From NCBI GenBank assembly GCA_020744425.1, contig JAGMUV010000005.1, positions 4,092,001 to 4,156,000 on the forward strand: a stretch of 64,000 bases of DNA, given 5' to 3'. Positions 1-7,996 of this stretch are shown piece by piece. Numbering within the stretch: the first letter of the stretch is position 1; each line of letters starts with the position of its first letter. Below the pieces are notes generated by a model. The model saw only the letters and a program-made list of their open reading frames with translations, searched no databases and was not told the origin of the DNA. The position numbers and the translations under genes were made by a program. The stretch comes from Dactylonectria macrodidyma (Eukaryota; Ascomycota; Sordariomycetes; Hypocreales; Nectriaceae).

Positions 1-255
1 CCATCATATCCCGCCTTCAGCGCCAAAAAGGAAGTTTGGCCACTACATTAGACAGTCAGTCTCTCAACGGCTTTCTTCATTACAACACATCAATTCACCT
101 CTCCAATCCCGTCATTTCTCACCCAAGACTAACGGTCTATCCATCCCGTCTCCTTTGGTACTGCGCCACAAATAAAGAGCTCCCGGTTTTGCGACCATTG
201 GGAGACACTCGCTCTCCGGTTGTGGGCTCACACGTCGAACACACCACTCCGTTAA

Positions 256-264
256 TATATAAAG
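256..264 (+). promoter_or_regulatory. possible TATA element of the first transporter gene
   Basis: A TATATAAAG string lies about 60 nt upstream of the ATG at 323 in an AT-rich patch. Position and sequence suit a core promoter element. No transcript data are available, so this is inference. Confidence 0.35.
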
Positions 265-322
265 GGCGTATAATAAAGCGGATTAGAACGAGAAGTGCTC
301 ATCTTGCTCTCCATCCCTAAAC

Positions 323-1991
323 ATGGCTTGCTCAATCTCCTCGTCATCGTCTAAGACGGTCAACGAAAAGAGCACTCCCGCAACGACTAACCCTGGTGCC
401 AAAGTCCCCAACTTCAACGAGGACTCATCCACATTCTCCAAAAACAAGTCAGCAGAGCGCATATCACCGCAGCAAAACAATGACATGGAAATCGACACGA
501 GCGTCCTCGAAAAGTCAGAAAAGGCCCTCGACGACACGGACCTGGAGCGCGGCGACGTGGTGGAGTCGCCGGCCAAGCCCGATGCTGCTCCTGCCGCCGG
601 ACCACCTCCGGGCATGGCTCCGGCCGACTTTCCGGACGGCGGCCGGGAGGCCTGGCTGGTCGTCTTTGGCGGCTGGTGCGCGCTCTTCTGCACCTTTGGT
701 CTGGTCAACTGCGTCGGTGTCTTTCAGGCGTACTATGTTCGAGGCCCCTTGAGGAACTTTGACAGTTCCAGTGTCAGCTGGATCTTGTCGGTCCAGGTCT
801 TCTTTATGATCTTTTCCGGTGCCATTGTGAGTCTTGGCCCCGTATCTTCAAGCTTCTTAAGCTTCACCTCACCTTTCATGTTTGTCTTCCTTTCTGTTCT
901 CAATTTACTAACCTCTATCGTCCCCAGTTTGGTCTCCTCTTCGACAACTACGGCCCTCGGTGGCTCCTCTACTGCGGCACCGTGGCCTACGTCTTCGGCC
1001 TCATGATGGTATCTCTCTCGTCCGACTACTATCAGTTCTTCCTCGCCCAGGGCATCGTCGCGTCCGTCGGCTCCAGCGCCGTCTTCAATGCCTGTATGTC
1101 GTCCCTCGTGACGTGGTTCTTCCGCCGCCGCGCCACCGCCTTTGGCATCATGGTCTCAGGCTCGTCGCTCGGTGGTGTCATCCTTCCTATCATGATGGAC
1201 AAGATGATCACCCAAGTTGGTTTCCCCTGGATGATGCGCACTATGGCCTTCATGTTCCTCTTCCTCCTCAGCATCGCCTGCTTCACTGTCAAGTCGCGAC
1301 TGCCCCCTCGGCCACGGCCCTTCGTCTTCGCCGCCTACGTCGGAGCCCTCAAGGATCTTCGCCTGTCCGTCACCATCTTCGGCTTCTTCCTCTTCATGTG
1401 GGGCATGTTTCTGCCCTTTAACTATGTCATCCTACAAGCCGAGGCTGCTGGCGCGTCAGCGACTATCATCCCATACCTGCTTCCCATCCTCAATGCCGTG
1501 AGGTATGTTTTTCCGAATAATCACTCTTTTTCATCGTCAGGACCAACTACTAACCGTCCTTTAGCATATTTGGGCGTATCATCCCAGGTATCATCGCCGA
1601 CAAGGTCGGTCGATACAATGTCATGATTTTCATCATGTTCATTTCAGCGGTCTTCTGCCTCGCCGTCTGGATCCCCGTCAAAGACACGGCGGGAATCATT
1701 GTCTTCGCCATCATCTTCGGTTTCTCGTCGGGCGGCTACATCGGTCTAGCACCCACGCTCATCGCTCAGATCTCGGACATTCGCGAGATTGGAACCCGTG
1801 TTGGTACTGCTTTTGCGCTTCAATCTCTGGGAGCTCTCACTGGAAGCCCCATCGGAGGTGCCCTCGTCAAGGCGCGGCACGGCGATTATCTTGGACTGCA
1901 GTTGTTCTGCGGTTGCGTCATGATGGGTAGTGTCTTCGTCATCATTGCTGCACGCTACCTCCAAGTAGGACTCAAGTTGGTGAAAATTTAG
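323..1991 (+). CDS. MFS transporter, monocarboxylate (MCT) type
   Basis: Predicted plasma-membrane carrier of the major facilitator superfamily. The three-exon model 323-826, 928-1502 and 1565-1991 sums to 1506 nt (501 aa). Intron 1 starts GTGAGT and ends CCCCAG; intron 2 starts GTATGT and ends TTTAG. The first ~95 residues are a hydrophilic Ser/Glu-rich cytoplasmic tail. The [10 protein letters not shown] opening of TM1 follows, then about 12 hydrophobic helices split by a short central loop near PPRPRP. The [12 protein letters not shown] stretch between TM2 and TM3, and a DKVGRYN loop in the second half, match fungal MCT-like carriers (Mch family). Substrate cannot be read from sequence; monocarboxylates or riboflavin are known for relatives. 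The C-terminus is short. The next gene downstream is on the opposite strand. Confidence 0.88.
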
Positions 1992-2339
1992 AAGAGGTTA
2001 TTACCATGTTTCACTTGAACAAAATGGGGTCAGCGAGGAGCCAGTTAGATACCACTTGATGAAATTAGCATGTAGATGAGTAAGACAAAATCTCCATAAC
2101 AAAACCTGCACTCATGTTCAACCATGCACCCTGTCCAGAACCCTTCTACACTGTAGTTAGATTCACATGCCCAAGCACCCACATAGAGCTACCCAGCATC
2201 CGGGAGGCGTGTGTGTGTGGTAATGGCTAGCCAGAGGGAGGTGTTCAGAATGGTTATGGTAATTTTAACTATTTCAAGTATATTTAGGTGCTCTAATATA
2301 ACCACAATACGCAAAGGCTGACATGGGACAAAGCGAGGG

Positions 2340-2436
2340 TTTTGCCAGGGCGTGGAATGGCTAAATGTTTCAGTCAAGGGGATCATGAACAGTCACTGAA
2401 TTCGTCACCTTCGCCCCGCAATGAAATGGCACAAAC
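2340..2436 (-). pseudogene. decayed fifth snoRNA-intron unit
   Basis: A donor GTTTGT follows a fifth short exon at 2436. Inside, a CTGTTCATGATCCC stretch matches copy D. Box C is reduced to a GTGACGA-like string, the GAGG part of the guide is lost, and no CACC..ATCTACATT block or well-placed box D is visible. I read it as an eroded copy; an unrelated intron sequence is possible. Confidence 0.4.
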
Positions 2437-2552
2437 CTGTTCGAAGTTGGATTGAACAAAATTGGGTATACGACCAGAGAGCACTTTCGAATTGTTAGCA
2501 GCATGATAATAAAATATAGTGGTATCAACAATATGTTTGAATAGATAGAAGG

Positions 2553-2637
2553 GTTCTCAGGAAATAGAAAATGTAGATAGGTGAGTTTTTTAAATCATAG
2601 GGATCATGAACAGCCTCGTGATTTATCATCATTGAAC
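2553..2637 (-). ncRNA. box C/D snoRNA, copy D of four
   Basis: Paralogue inside intron 2695-2484. Box C ATGATGA lies around 2632-2626 and box D CTGA at 2560-2557. The GAGGCTGTTC guide and the TATCTACATT region are both intact, as in copy A. Confidence 0.73.
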
Positions 2638-2824
2638 TGGGGAATGTTGGCGTAATGGATGGAAGGAAAAGGGCATAAAAAGCCATAGTACATACCCCAG
2701 GATAAAATAAACCGATGGGTGTCGAGTGTAATGGTTCTCACGAACAAAATTCACACATTCTAAATCCCGAGTCAGCAAGAACATTTTTCAAAGAGAATGA
2801 GAAGCACAGTGCGTCAGGGGAAAG

Positions 2825-2907
2825 ATTCTCAGGATGTAGAGATGTAGATTGGTGAGTTTTTTTAGTCATTGGATTCATGAACAGCCTCATGTGTTGTCAT
2901 CATTGAA
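2825..2907 (-). ncRNA. box C/D snoRNA, copy C of four
   Basis: Paralogue inside intron 2968-2760. Box C ATGATGA is at 2903-2897 and box D CTGA at 2832-2829. The D' guide GAGGCTGTTC is intact. The second region is shortened by two bases before box D relative to the other copies. Confidence 0.73.
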
Positions 2908-3090
2908 TGGGGATTTGTCGAAGTGGTGCATCAAATGAAGGAGAGACAGAAAGTAGTGCAGTACGTACCAAATTATCGATGGGCTAATCGTTCAGATGCG
3001 ATAGTTAAATGAACAAGATAAAGCTTCTGAGTCTTGAGTCAGCAAGTTTGCTCCAGGAAAGGACGAGCAGCACATTATGTCAAGAGCAGT

Positions 3091-3175
3091 GGTCTCAGAG
3101 AGTAGAAAATGTAGATTGGTGAGTTTTCTTAATCACAAAATATCATGAACAGCCTCATGTAATATCATCATTGAA
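3091..3175 (-). ncRNA. box C/D snoRNA, copy B of four
   Basis: Paralogue of copy A inside intron 3208-3027. Box C ATGATGA lies at about 3171-3165 and box D CTGA at 3098-3095. The GAGGCTGTTC guide and ATGA D'-like box are unchanged. In the second region TATCTACATT reads AATCTACATT, a one-base change. Confidence 0.75.
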
Positions 3176-3326
3176 ATGGATCGGGTGTAAGAAAAGTAGA
3201 ATGCATACCTGGTCGATGATCAAGCGTTTAGTAAGTAATGCGCGGAAACTGCAAACGCAATCTAGGTCTTAGTTAGCGATGATGCTACTAGGTCATGGCC
3301 AATGTACGCAGTATGTCAAGGATTAT

Positions 3327-3410
3327 ATCCTCAGTATGTAGAAAATGTAGATAGGTGAGTTTGTTTAATCATTTAGATCATGAACAGCCTCATGTAATAT
3401 CATCAAAGGA
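3327..3410 (-). ncRNA. box C/D snoRNA, copy A of four
   Basis: Minus-strand box C (TGATGA, 3405-3400) and box D (CTGA, 3334-3331) are about 66 nt apart, inside the GT-AG intron 3449-3262. An internal D'-like ATGA is preceded by GAGGCTGTTC, which is antisense to the GAACAGCCTC string of fungal 25S rRNA as I recall it. A second stretch, TATCTACATT, is antisense to sequence about 20 nt further along the same rRNA. By the D+5 rule the first guide would target the last A of GAACA. Yeast snR61 is a possible counterpart, from memory only. Confidence 0.75.
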
Positions 3411-3612
3411 TGGATGGATGAAAGTGGGTATAAGCAAAGCAAAACATACCTGTCTGCAAACTAATGCGTACTGACTGGGCTCGAGTTGGCACAAGTTCAA
3501 GAGTCTCACATGGAAACAAACAAAAACTCCAATTCTCTAGTGTAGCATCTCTTCTCCGCCCAGAAGAGTTATGTACAATCGCTTTGACCATGTTCGCCCG
3601 GCGCTCAGCCGC

Positions 3613-4406
3613 TTATAGGCTGCCATCAACAGTGGCGCTGACCGGGTTGACCTCAAATCCGTACGTCTCCTTGAGTCGCTGGGCCCGTCGCTCCTCGAAT
3701 CCGGGGGGTCGGATTCCTGTGGAAAATTAGACACTCGGTTGGATGGGATGCCAGTTGTGCGCGACTTACCTCGGCCCTCGCCAATCTCCGAGATTGTCTG
3801 CTCAACGGGCAGTCTGGTTGTCCTTCGGAGAGTTTCCTTGCGCACGAACTCGTCGTCCTCCTTCTTGAAGGTGTCGAATCGGCCGCCGAGGTAGTAGAAC
3901 ATGCCTTGGAAGACGGCGATACCAGAACCGAGCCCGACCACAACGGGCATTCGTCGCGCTACTCTAGATTAGAATTGTGAACCCTCTCTCGCAGGCTAAG
4001 GGATGTAGGGCGTACAGGGCATGCCAAGAATGGCACCCATCATAAAACCACCAAAGGCCGCGGACCAGGCATCGTCCTTCTCGCGGAGGTTCATCGAGCT
4101 TCGGGAGAAGAAGACGTAGGCGGCGGGGGCGGCGGCTAGACGATCCAATTAGCTTCATGACGACCCAATTGACAGCGTCGAGTCGGGGAACGTACTGGCA
4201 AGACCGATGATGGGGGCGCCGCGGGTGAAGACGCTCAGGGCGCCGATGTTGCGCTTGGCCAGGGCATTGCGGATGGAGGCGATGAAGAGACCGCTGGCAC
4301 CACCGATGAGACCAGCCTTGCCGGTGTCGTTGAGGGTATCATAAGGCTTGTAAGCCTCCTCCGCACCGTGGTGAGCCTCGTGGCTTGGGTTCGAGCGGCG
4401 TTCCAT
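3613..4406 (-). CDS. nuo-21.3b: NADH:ubiquinone oxidoreductase subunit NDUFA11/B14.7 type (complex I, 21.3 kDa b)
   Basis: Predicted accessory membrane-arm subunit of mitochondrial complex I in the inner membrane. Minus-strand exons 4406-4196, 4135-4016, 3958-3770 and 3716-3613 total 624 nt, giving 207 aa, close to the 21 kDa of the Neurospora subunit. The protein opens MERRSNPSHEAHHGAEEAYK. It has a Gly/Ala-rich Tim17-like four-helix core (TGKAGLIGGASGLFIASIRN, the AAPAAYVFF helix, FGGFMMGAILGMP, VVVGLGSGIAVFQGMFYYLG) and a hydrophilic matrix-facing tail starting FDTFKKEDDEF. Introns carry GTACGT or GTAAGT donors. The family call rests on this Tim17-like arrangement plus the tail; gene naming follows the Neurospora convention. 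snoRNA-bearing introns begin 163 nt downstream on the same strand. The next gene upstream (Trm10) is divergent. Confidence 0.85.
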
Positions 4407-5021
4407 GGCGTTGGAGGCGGCTGAGGACGGAGCTGGTTTGGTTCTTGGGGTCCTGAGGTAGATGCCGAAGCTTTGATGATGGAGGATCGAGGGAGAGCCA
4501 CTAGAGCACGTGATGCTGGTCATTCAATTGCTTCGCGCCTATTGGCTGACGTACCTTCCGAGTGAATTTTGCAAGGCCCCACTTCAACCTCATGTCCAAC
4601 TTCGGGCAATGTCGCGGGTACGTACCTCTCTATCTGATCGGCCCCACTCCCTGTCATTAAGAAAAACACCAAGGCGCTCACCAAGGTAAATCATCTTTCC
4701 CATGCGACTTTTCATACATCCATACTGACTATACTGGACTTTCTACGACAGTGGAGTCGAGTCAATTGAAAAAATTCCGTTCAATTGTTACGGTCAGCAC
4801 ATGTCATTACGGAAGTCCATTCTGTATAGGGAAAGATCACCAGTGTGACTCTTGATCCGTCCTCAGAAGCAACCGGCCGACATCTCAGGTGTTAGTCAAC
4901 TCACTCGCCCGGAACATCCAACTCGTGAGGGCATATCCTGCAGAACGCCACTCTCTCAAGACGCCGAACTTTCTATTGTCAGAAGCGGCATAAGTCTTAT
5001 TTGTCTCATCGACAACTCAAA
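4407..5021. other. divergent intergenic region, complex I gene / Trm10 gene
   Basis: About 600 nt between two divergent start codons, presumably holding both promoters. A short pyrimidine-rich leader precedes the Trm10 ATG. No RNA gene, repeat or credible extra reading frame is seen. Confidence 0.6.
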
Positions 5022-6242
5022 ATGGCATCCGTCCCACCTAAAGACGTTACCCTTACTCCAATGGAGGGAGCAACTGCTTCGACTGCTCAACAACTAGAGA
5101 ATACGCCATCAGAACCACAAAATGATACAATTGCTCCGACCACCGCCATGAGGGAATCTAGCACCGCCGCGGTCGGAGGTAATCCCCAGCCGCCTCTATC
5201 CAAGAACGCTGCAAAGCGCTTGAGGAAAAAGCTAGAGTGGGAAAACGGCTTAGAAGGCCGTCGGAAGCAGCGCAAAGAGAAGCGCCAGGCCCAGCGGATC
5301 CGCAAGCGCGAGGACAGGGCGTCGCTCATTGCCCAGGGCATCGACCCATTCGCCAACATCCCCAAGCGCCCGACGTCGACCAACGTGCCGCTCTCGCTCA
5401 TCTTCGACTGCGGCTTCGAGGAGTACATGCTCGACAAGGAGCTCGTCTCCCTGGGCGCCCAGATCACCCGGTCGTACTCGGAGAATAAGAACGCCGTCTT
5501 CCGCTCGCACATGTGGGTGTCCGGGTGGAACGGGAAGCTGGCGACTCGGTTTCGAGACGTACTCGAGGACAAGCATCAGAACTGGAAGGGCATCGAGTTT
5601 CTAGAAGGCGACTTCATCGAGTGCGCGGTGAGGGCGAGGGCGAAGATGCAGACCAAGGGTGGAACCATGATCGAGCCGCTACAGAGGAGCGTTGATCAAA
5701 ATGTCCCCTGGATCCGCGACGAACGAGACCCCTTTCCAATGGTCGAGCCAGAGCCAGAGCCCAAGGAGGAGTATAAAGACATCGTCTACCTCTCCTCGGA
5801 CTCACCCTATACGCTCGACCGGCTCGAGCCCAACACCAGCTATGTCATTGGCGGCCTTGTGGACAAGAACCGCGAGAAGGGCCTTTGTTACAAGCGCGCC
5901 CGAGAACTGGGCATCCGAACCGCTCGTTTACCCATTGGCGAGTACATGGTGATGCAAAGCCGTACGGTGCTGGCGACGAACCACGTGGTTGAGATCATGC
6001 TCAAGTGGCTCGAGTACGAGAACTGGGGTGATGCATTCCTCAGCGTCATTCCCAAGCGCAAGGGCGGTCAGCTACGGAAGCAGGAGAGTGCCGAGGGTGC
6101 TGTGGACGAGACAGAAGAGCTGGACGAGGCCCAAGATGACGCTGGGGAAGCCAGTGATACGGGGGCTGCCGAAGGCGAGGCGATAGCTCCTCAAGCCGTG
6201 GTTAAAGAAGAAGAGAACATTGTAAAATCAGAGAACCTGTGA
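5022..6242 (+). CDS. trm10: tRNA (guanine-N1)-methyltransferase, Trm10
   Basis: SPOUT-fold enzyme that methylates N1 of G9 in tRNAs using S-adenosylmethionine. Single exon of 406 aa. I start at the ATG at 5022 (MASVPPKD, A at -3); an upstream in-frame TTG at 5001 is not needed. A Lys/Arg-rich basic segment (AKRLRKKLEWE to about residue 95) precedes the catalytic domain, as in yeast Trm10 where it helps bind tRNA. Family motifs: LSLIFDCGFEEYM, RSYSENKNAVF, the YLSSDSPYTLDRLEPNTSYV block with the VDKNR loop, then KRARELGIRTARLPIGEYM and TNHVVEIMLKWLE around the cofactor site. The tail after about residue 355 is acidic and disordered (EETEELDEAQDD). The gene is convergent with the primase gene, 81 nt between stops. 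Confidence 0.95.
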   Translation: MASVPPKDVTLTPMEGATASTAQQLENTPSEPQNDTIAPTTAMRESSTAAVGGNPQPPLSKNAAKRLRKKLEWENGLEGRRKQRKEKRQAQRIRKREDRASLIAQGIDPFANIPKRPTSTNVPLSLIFDCGFEEYMLDKELVSLGAQITRSYSENKNAVFRSHMWVSGWNGKLATRFRDVLEDKHQNWKGIEFLEGDFIECAVRARAKMQTKGGTMIEPLQRSVDQNVPWIRDERDPFPMVEPEPEPKEEYKDIVYLSSDSPYTLDRLEPNTSYVIGGLVDKNREKGLCYKRARELGIRTARLPIGEYMVMQSRTVLATNHVVEIMLKWLEYENWGDAFLSVIPKRKGGQLRKQESAEGAVDETEELDEAQDDAGEASDTGAAEGEAIAPQAVVKEEENIVKSENL

Positions 6243-6323
6243 AATGCCATATGCGCCAGCCAACTACACCCAAATCCCAAATTTATGTACAGTGTCATGA
6301 CTCTTAAACAATTCATCAAGTCC

Positions 6324-7996
6324 TCAAAAGTCCATTGAATCCTCTTCTCGCTCCCTCTTCACCCTCACGCCCCTCTCGTCCTTCATTATGCCGATTACAA
6401 ACAGTCTAAGCTGGTCAATGTACGGCTTCAGGCTTGTCTTTTCCCAATCAGGAGTGTTCTTGGCATTCTCTTCGTCGTCTTCACCCTTCCAGGCGTCAAT
6501 CTCCTCGAGAAGCCCCTGTACAGTTGGGACAGCAAAGGGGTCAAAGTCCTCGAGGTGCTTGAGGTCGATGGGAACACAGACTCGTCCAGTGCCGGGATGC
6601 ACGACGAAGGGGCTCTTGAGCAAATGGTTCAGCTTCTTGCTGACTTCAATATCCAATCTCGGGTACGTGTATTCCAGGACAATGTCCTGCTTAGCTTCCA
6701 ACAGAGCTCTGGCATCGAGGTTCTTGCTGGCACCCGTCTTAGCCAGGGCATCAATGTCGGCCCACTTTGATGTAGAGGCTCGCCCAGGAGCAGCATCCCA
6801 TTTTCGGCGGAGAGCGTCATTGAGGTTGCGGTCAGGCAAGAGCTGTAGAAGCTTTTCAGCTTGTTCAGAGCTCTCCCAGGGATCCTGCACAGCTAGCACG
6901 TCCTCTTGGAAGTGATCCTTGAGGATCTCGAGGCTTCGGCTGGGGAAGTGTTAGCGACTGCATGATTCCAACGGTTCGGTGGGATCCGTACGCCAGATGA
7001 GGATGCAGCGGCCTCCTCAGGTTTACCTTCTTGCCGCTCTGAGCACCTCCCTTGACCGTTTCCAAGTAGCCAGCAATGGCTCTCCTCTTTTGATCGTCCA
7101 AGCTCCGCACCTTCTTGTCGCAAACCCAGGCGTGGGCACCACGTCGACCGGAGTACACCCACATAATGTGCTTGAAGCCAAAGTCCTCGCGGAGAGCGGT
7201 ATCGATGACCTTGATTGCCATTGTCATCCACTGCCAACACTTGATACAGATGTTGGCCTTGGTGCAGCACGTTCGGACATCGTCATAATCTGTCAAATCG
7301 ATATCGAAGCAAAGTTCCTTAGCTACGGGCTTAATCTTAACGGTCTTGCGGTCGCGGGGGTTGGCGGAGTAGACGGGGCCGATTTCGAATCGGGTCGGCA
7401 TCAGACGAAGGACATCCTTGCGGAGGCTGTAACTTGTGAGAAAGTAAACAAGGGGGTCTCGGGGCCACGTACAGGTCAGCGGTTGTGTAGGATTGGTATC
7501 GGAGGACGATGTTGCTCTGGAGGGTAAAGGCAAACTCTCGGTTGGCAAAGTCGTTGCCAGGAGTGTGGCTGTGGTTGAGCCACTGGAACATGTATCGCCA
7601 GGGGAACAATCGCTGGTAGAAACTCCGCATGACTTCCGGATCGGACGCATTCAGGGCCGACTTGTCGCTGTCGCGCAAGTTAGTGCATCTGAGGCTGGTG
7701 TTTGCAATCTAGGGGTCTTACGCAGGTGATCCAGGGGCTACCTGGGAGCTCGGGTGGGCAGGACCAGAGCTAGGAAACTCGTCGTCCGAGTCGTCATCGT
7801 CGAATAGATCCTCCAGTTTCTTTATGTCCTTTTTAGTGTCCTCTTTAGTGTCCTCCTTGCCCTCCTCGGTACCAGCCATGTCGACATCGGCAACAGGGGC
7901 CGGAGCCGTCTCTGCGGAGATGCTGGTCCCCTCCACGGGCTCGTCCTTAACGGCACTTGGTGATGACATGGCCTCTGGCGTTATGGAATGGGGCAT
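6324..7996 (-). CDS. pri1: DNA primase small (catalytic) subunit
   Basis: Catalytic subunit of the DNA polymerase alpha-primase complex; makes RNA primers in the nucleus. Minus-strand exons 7996-7722, 7667-7473, 7426-6992 and 6939-6324 total 1521 nt (506 aa). The first ~95 residues are an acidic tail (LEDLFDDDDSDDEF) not found in the yeast core. The conserved core follows: MRSFYQRLFPWRYMFQWLNH; the DxD metal-binding aspartates in ELCFDIDLTDYDDVR; a zinc-binding CCTKANICIKCW; the substrate motif YSGRRGAHAWVCD; and LVFEYT-equivalent IVLEYTYPRLDIEVSK near the end, with FVVHPGTGRVCVPID. Intron 2 (7472-7427) is only 46 nt, and intron 1 has a clear CACTAAC branch. The C-terminus KREREEDSMDF is charged. 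Confidence 0.95.

Larger units (their letters stand above)
2437..3450 (-). other. exon-intron host transcript of a snoRNA array
   Basis: On the minus strand this segment reads as alternating short exons and introns, each intron holding one box C/D snoRNA. Introns are 3449-3262 (GTATGT to CCTAG, branch GCTAAC), 3208-3027 (GTATGC to CTCAG, branch GCTGAC), 2968-2760 (GTACGT to TTTAG, branch GCTGAC) and 2695-2484 (GTATGT to AAAG, branch GCTAAC). A fifth donor (GTTTGT) begins at 2436. The spliced exons between them are about 50-65 nt and carry no sustained reading frame. The whole unit repeats every 236-272 nt, so it arose by tandem duplication of exon plus snoRNA intron. It begins 163 nt after the stop codon of the complex I gene on the same strand, so it may be that gene's 3' UTR rather than an independent noncoding gene. 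Confidence 0.7.

Noticed and set aside
2560..3410. Repeated block taken first as a minisatellite or CRISPR-like array
   Set aside because: Units are ~250 nt, diverged, and each contains box C/D and splice signals, so snoRNA-intron duplication explains them.
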